This document shows positions 5,042 to 7,999 of a stretch of DNA of 7,999 nucleotides, in pieces. The notes below the pieces were generated by a model that ran no database searches, had not been told where the DNA came from, and was given only the letters and a program-made list of their open reading frames with translations. Every line of letters starts with the position of its first letter. The stretch's first letter is position 1. Source of the stretch: an uncultured Moraxellaceae bacterium (lineage in GTDB: Bacteria; Pseudomonadota; Gammaproteobacteria; Pseudomonadales; Moraxellaceae); assembly GCA_937928295.1 (NCBI GenBank), contig CALEYY010000294.1, forward strand, positions 1-7,999, in the 5' to 3' direction. Position numbers and translations under genes: made by a program.

Positions 5042-7581
5042 TAGAAGCTGTCCTCATTTTTCGTGAGTTGTGAGTAACCAATGACGTTGCGTTCCAGCAG
5101 TGCATCAACGCGACTGCCAATGCCGGCAAGGCCTTTGAGGGTTACTTCAATAAAAAAGGTGCTGGTGTTGCGGTCGGTATTGGCCTGCTGCACGGTATTG
5201 GTTACGGCAATGTAGTTGCGCTTGAATACACGTACCTGCCAGCAGCAGGACTCGTAGGAAACACCAAACAAGGTTTCTTGCGATTCTTTCGCGAGCAGGT
5301 CGTATTGCCAAAGACCAATCGCTTTCCAGCTCACGCCAAATGGTTGAACGAAGGACAGCTGGGTCTGGCTGACCTGCTTCTGGCCAATGGTGGGGTCGTC
5401 ACGGCGAAAGCGATAGCCTGCGTTGTAAACGCGACCGGCATTTTGCGGCAAGTAGCTCGCGCCGACGCTGTATTGAGTCAACTTGCTGTCTTCCGGGTTG
5501 AGCAGGAAGTCGCCGTAGACACTGGCCTCCTCACTGGCGCGCAATGTGACATTGCCGGCGAAATCGGAGCTGGCGGCTACACCAGGTAGGCCAGGGGTGC
5601 CCGTGCTGCAAGCTACGGAGCTGGATCCACTGCAGCTTAAGGGCAGTGTGACCAAGCGATCGCGGAAGTAGTAAATTTGACCTAGGGAGGCCTGCAGTTG
5701 CTCGAAGCCATTGCTGTCGAGGTGGCGTGTAGTCACACCTAATGACAGCTGGTGAGCATCGTCAATACGGTCGTTTCCAGAAAAGCGCGTGTCACGAAAA
5801 AGCTGATCGTAGCTGAAGGTTCGTGTGGCGGTATCGAACACGGGCAAGGCAGATTGGTCACGATAGGGCGAGTACAAGTACAGCGCTCTTGGTTCCAGAG
5901 TCAGGCTGTTGCCGTTGTTATTGACGCGCTCGAAATAAAGACCGGAGTCGAGGCTCAGTGTGGGCAATGTGAAGCTGGGCGAGTTTGTATTGCTGTTCGT
6001 GCCGCTACCGGTGAGTGCGTACTGCAAATGTGACAACTTGATGCCGGGACGAATAAAACCCCAAGCTTGGTTGTAGTCATAGCGTAGCTGTGGATCTAAG
6101 CGTAGGCGTACCCCGTTTACTTCCGGCAAGCTGCCGTCATCGATTGTTCGTTGAAAATTGGTGACTTCCGCGCGCAACTGCTTCTGCCAGCCCGGCAGGC
6201 GTGATGGGTCGGTAGCCAACAGCAGCTGCGGCAGGCGCGTATAAGGTTTGTCACCATCAGACAGAGACGGGTCTAGTGTTTGAAAGCCTTGGGCACGAGC
6301 CAACACATGCCAATTATCATGATCGTACTGAACATCGCCCACGCGCTCTTGGTAGGTTTGATTGGCAATCTCTAGGCCACTGCCGAGATCAGTCAGATAG
6401 TACGGGTCGCTGACATAGTTCAGGTCGGTGCGAGCACTCCAGCCATCCGCCCAGCGAACATCATGACGTAACCGTCCGGATTTTCGATCTTCGCCGGTTT
6501 GCTTGTCGCTAGGCAAAATAGAACCACGAATTTCCCCCTGGCCAAGGTGCTCGGTGAGATAGCGCAGTTGGCCCTGTAGCAGGGTGCCCCGTTGGGTATA
6601 CAGTGCAGGCGTTAGTGTGGCGTCGTAATTCGGTGCCAGATTCAAATAAATGGGTTGAGCGTAGACAAAGCCGCCATTGGTTGATGTGCCGAAGTGCGGT
6701 GGTAGCAGGCCGGTCTGGCGGCGATCATCGATGGGGAAGCGGAAGTAGGGTGTGTACAGCACTGATACATCATTAATGCGCAGTTTGGCACCATAGACCT
6801 TGCCGATTCCTGTGTTGGGATCAAGCTCGATGTTGCGTGCAACAAAAGACCAGCTGCGTTTGGCGGGTGCGCAAGTGGTGTAAATTCCCTGATCGATACG
6901 CATGACGCCATCACTGAAGCGGCGAATGCGTTCGGCGCGACCGTGCGCATGCATGGCGCTGGAAACGAATTCGCTCGACAACAGCTGGCCCGCTGATGAG
7001 TTTACATTGATGACACCCTGGTCTCCGGTGAGCAGCAGGCCGGGTTCGGCAAGACGAATGTTGCCATCAAAGCGGGCATAGTCCCGATCCTGAGTCAGAT
7101 AGCCGCTATCAGCTTCAACCAGACGCCCGGGCTGCTGTAGTCGCACTTGCCCTTCGAGCACGGCTTCGCCGTTGTCGCGATAGGACAGGCTGTCAGCCAT
7201 GGCTTTGACATCACTTTCGTCGAACTTGGAGGCAATGACGGAAGGGCTGATCGGAGTTACCCATGCGCCTTCACAGGTATTATCCAGCGTCGGGCGGTCG
7301 ATAGCAGGAAGTTGCGCTATTTCTGCTCGTGTCATCCAGCCTAGTCGATCACCTGCTGAGTCGATATCAGGGAGGTTTGCGCTTTGTCTGTTGACGCTCA
7401 GGCTGGGTTCGCGCTCAGAGGCTGCGTAGACAGGCAGCTCCCCGTTACTGCTCTGATTGTTGCCAGAGAGTTCACTCGCGGCGAGTAATGGCGTGGCAGA
7501 CAGTGCCAATAGGGCAGCCGTCAGCGGGGTCAGCTGCCAGCGCAGCAAACGCGTATTTTCAGCACGACGGCAATCAGTCAT
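5041..7581 (-). CDS. lptD: LPS-assembly outer-membrane protein LptD (Imp/OstA)
   Basis: LptD forms, with LptE, the outer-membrane translocon that receives LPS from LptA and inserts it into the outer leaflet. The 846-residue protein (E. coli: 784) has a signal peptide (about 1-35, hydrophobic LTPLTAALLALSATPLL). A Ser/Asn-rich segment follows (36-100), then a LptA-like jelly roll (about 120-265: VLEGQVRLQQPG, VEADSGYLTQDRDYARFDG). The C-terminal beta-barrel begins near the hallmark YFRFPIDDRRQTGLLPPHFG (279-298). Four cysteines match those of the E. coli inter-domain disulfides: Cys103 in TCEGAW, Cys237 in TTCAPAKRSW, and the adjacent pair Cys779-Cys780 in ESCCWQVR. An additional pair, Cys650 and Cys658, lies in a Ser/Gly-rich loop. 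The ATG at 7581 is the only nearby ATG in frame and has no clear Shine-Dalgarno. SurA is encoded immediately downstream. Confidence 0.97.
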   Translation of the reverse strand: MTDCRRAENTRLLRWQLTPLTAALLALSATPLLAASELSGNNQSSNGELPVYAASEREPSLSVNRQSANLPDIDSAGDRLGWMTRAEIAQLPAIDRPTLDNTCEGAWVTPISPSVIASKFDESDVKAMADSLSYRDNGEAVLEGQVRLQQPGRLVEADSGYLTQDRDYARFDGNIRLAEPGLLLTGDQGVINVNSSAGQLLSSEFVSSAMHAHGRAERIRRFSDGVMRIDQGIYTTCAPAKRSWSFVARNIELDPNTGIGKVYGAKLRINDVSVLYTPYFRFPIDDRRQTGLLPPHFGTSTNGGFVYAQPIYLNLAPNYDATLTPALYTQRGTLLQGQLRYLTEHLGQGEIRGSILPSDKQTGEDRKSGRLRHDVRWADGWSARTDLNYVSDPYYLTDLGSGLEIANQTYQERVGDVQYDHDNWHVLARAQGFQTLDPSLSDGDKPYTRLPQLLLATDPSRLPGWQKQLRAEVTNFQRTIDDGSLPEVNGVRLRLDPQLRYDYNQAWGFIRPGIKLSHLQYALTGSGTNSNTNSPSFTLPTLSLDSGLYFERVNNNGNSLTLEPRALYLYSPYRDQSALPVFDTATRTFSYDQLFRDTRFSGNDRIDDAHQLSLGVTTRHLDSNGFEQLQASLGQIYYFRDRLVTLPLSCSGSSSVACSTGTPGLPGVAASSDFAGNVTLRASEEASVYGDFLLNPEDSKLTQYSVGASYLPQNAGRVYNAGYRFRRDDPTIGQKQVSQTQLSFVQPFGVSWKAIGLWQYDLLAKESQETLFGVSYESCCWQVRVFKRNYIAVTNTVQQANTDRNTSTFFIEVTLKGLAGIGSRVDALLERNVIGYSQLTKNEDSF

Positions 7582-7658
7582 GGCAGGAGTCGTTGGGTCA
7601 TGTCAGGATTTGCCGGATAATAGAGTCATTACCCCTTTTCAGCTAGGAAAATCCCGAG
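7582..7658. promoter_or_regulatory. Compact divergent promoter region between lptD and amgK
   Basis: These 77 bp must drive both lptD (minus) and amgK (plus). On the plus strand TTGGGT (7593-7598), a 17-bp spacer and GATAAT (7616-7621, five of six matches to TATAAT) form a reasonable sigma-70 promoter for amgK. On the minus strand the same AT-rich bases read TATTAT (7622-7617), a good -10 for lptD but without a convincing -35. I see no sigma-E type GGAACTT box such as that described for the E. coli lptD promoter. The AGGA at 7645-7648, 10 nt before the ATG, is the likely amgK ribosome-binding site. Confidence 0.5.
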
Positions 7659-7999
7659 ATGCCCGCAGATCCCCGCGCCCAGCGCTTGCAGGAGTGGACG
7701 CAAACCTGGCTTGGCCGCCAGCAGCAATGGTCGCAGCCGGTTGGCGACCTGCAAGTCGTGTCTGGCGATGCCAGCTTTCGCCGCTATTTTCGCCAGCCGC
7801 TGAAGATCAGCACGCTGATTGCCGTTGATGCACCGCCTGAGAAGGAAGACTGCGGCCCCTTCGTCGCCATCGCCAGATCATTGCATGGCCATGGCCTGTG
7901 CGTGCCGGAAGTGCTGGCGTGGTCATCGCAGGAAGGTTTCATGCTGCTGACCGACCTCGGCGACACACTGCTGCGCGACGAACTCGCCGATGACACCGT
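7659..7999 (+). CDS. amgK: N-acetylmuramate/N-acetylglucosamine anomeric kinase AmgK, N-terminal part (runs off the window)
   Basis: AmgK phosphorylates recycled MurNAc (and GlcNAc) at the anomeric carbon. MurU then makes UDP-MurNAc, a route that bypasses MurA and so contributes to intrinsic fosfomycin resistance, as described for Pseudomonas putida. It is a cytoplasmic member of the aminoglycoside phosphotransferase (APH) fold. The 113 residues seen include the family N-terminal signature SGDASFRRYFR (about 35-45), the strand IAVDAPP carrying the nucleotide-lobe region, CGPFVAIARSLHGHGL, VPEVLAW, and FMLLTDLGDTLL, the APH-like end of the N-lobe. The catalytic loop and the rest of the protein lie beyond the window. 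The ATG at 7659 is preceded by AGGA at 10 nt. Location divergent from lptD supports the call, and murU would be expected next. A related APH-fold protein of another specificity is the main alternative. Confidence 0.88.
   Translation, partial: MPADPRAQRLQEWTQTWLGRQQQWSQPVGDLQVVSGDASFRRYFRQPLKISTLIAVDAPPEKEDCGPFVAIARSLHGHGLCVPEVLAWSSQEGFMLLTDLGDTLLRDELADDT

Noticed and set aside
5623..5641. Cluster of restriction-like sites (GGATCC, CTGCAG, CTTAAG) resembling a cloning polylinker
   Set aside because: The bases are in frame within lptD and encode the Ser/Cys loop of the protein. There is no other sign of vector sequence.

Overview
The window comes from a gammaproteobacterial chromosome with moderately high GC. 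The evidence is the cell-envelope and housekeeping cluster lptD-surA-pdxA-rsmA on the minus strand, with amgK (MurNAc/GlcNAc anomeric kinase of the peptidoglycan recycling shunt) divergent from lptD. amgK next to lptD is known from Pseudomonas-type genomes, so a Pseudomonadales or related lineage is the best guess. The sequence alone does not fix the genus.

Layout, left to right. Positions 1-568 (minus) hold the N-terminal two thirds of rsmA, overlapping pdxA (minus) by an ATGA junction. A roughly 230-bp divergent promoter region follows (1573-1801). It leads into a two-gene plus-strand operon: a short KdpD-like membrane histidine kinase (1802-2929) and a KdpE-like OmpR-family response regulator (2926-3609), also joined by ATGA. 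A hairpin spans the regulator's stop codon. After 28 bp comes the 3' end of surA (3638-5041, minus), coupled through TAATG to lptD (5041-7581, minus). A compact 77-bp divergent promoter region (7582-7658) separates lptD from amgK (7659 to the window edge, plus).

How the genes work together. LptD is the outer-membrane LPS translocon, and SurA is the periplasmic chaperone that helps assemble beta-barrels including LptD. PdxA makes a vitamin B6 precursor, and RsmA dimethylates 16S rRNA. AmgK feeds recycled MurNAc into peptidoglycan synthesis. In many gammaproteobacteria lptD-surA-pdxA-rsmA is one co-directional run. Here the two-component operon sits between surA and pdxA in the opposite direction and splits it in two, so pdxA-rsmA needs its own promoter.

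No tRNA, rRNA, CRISPR array, insertion sequence, phage gene or defence system is visible. The most notable points are the antisense KdpDE-like pair without kdpFABC beside it, an extra cysteine pair in an LptD loop, and several dyad-symmetric elements in the two divergent intergenic regions.
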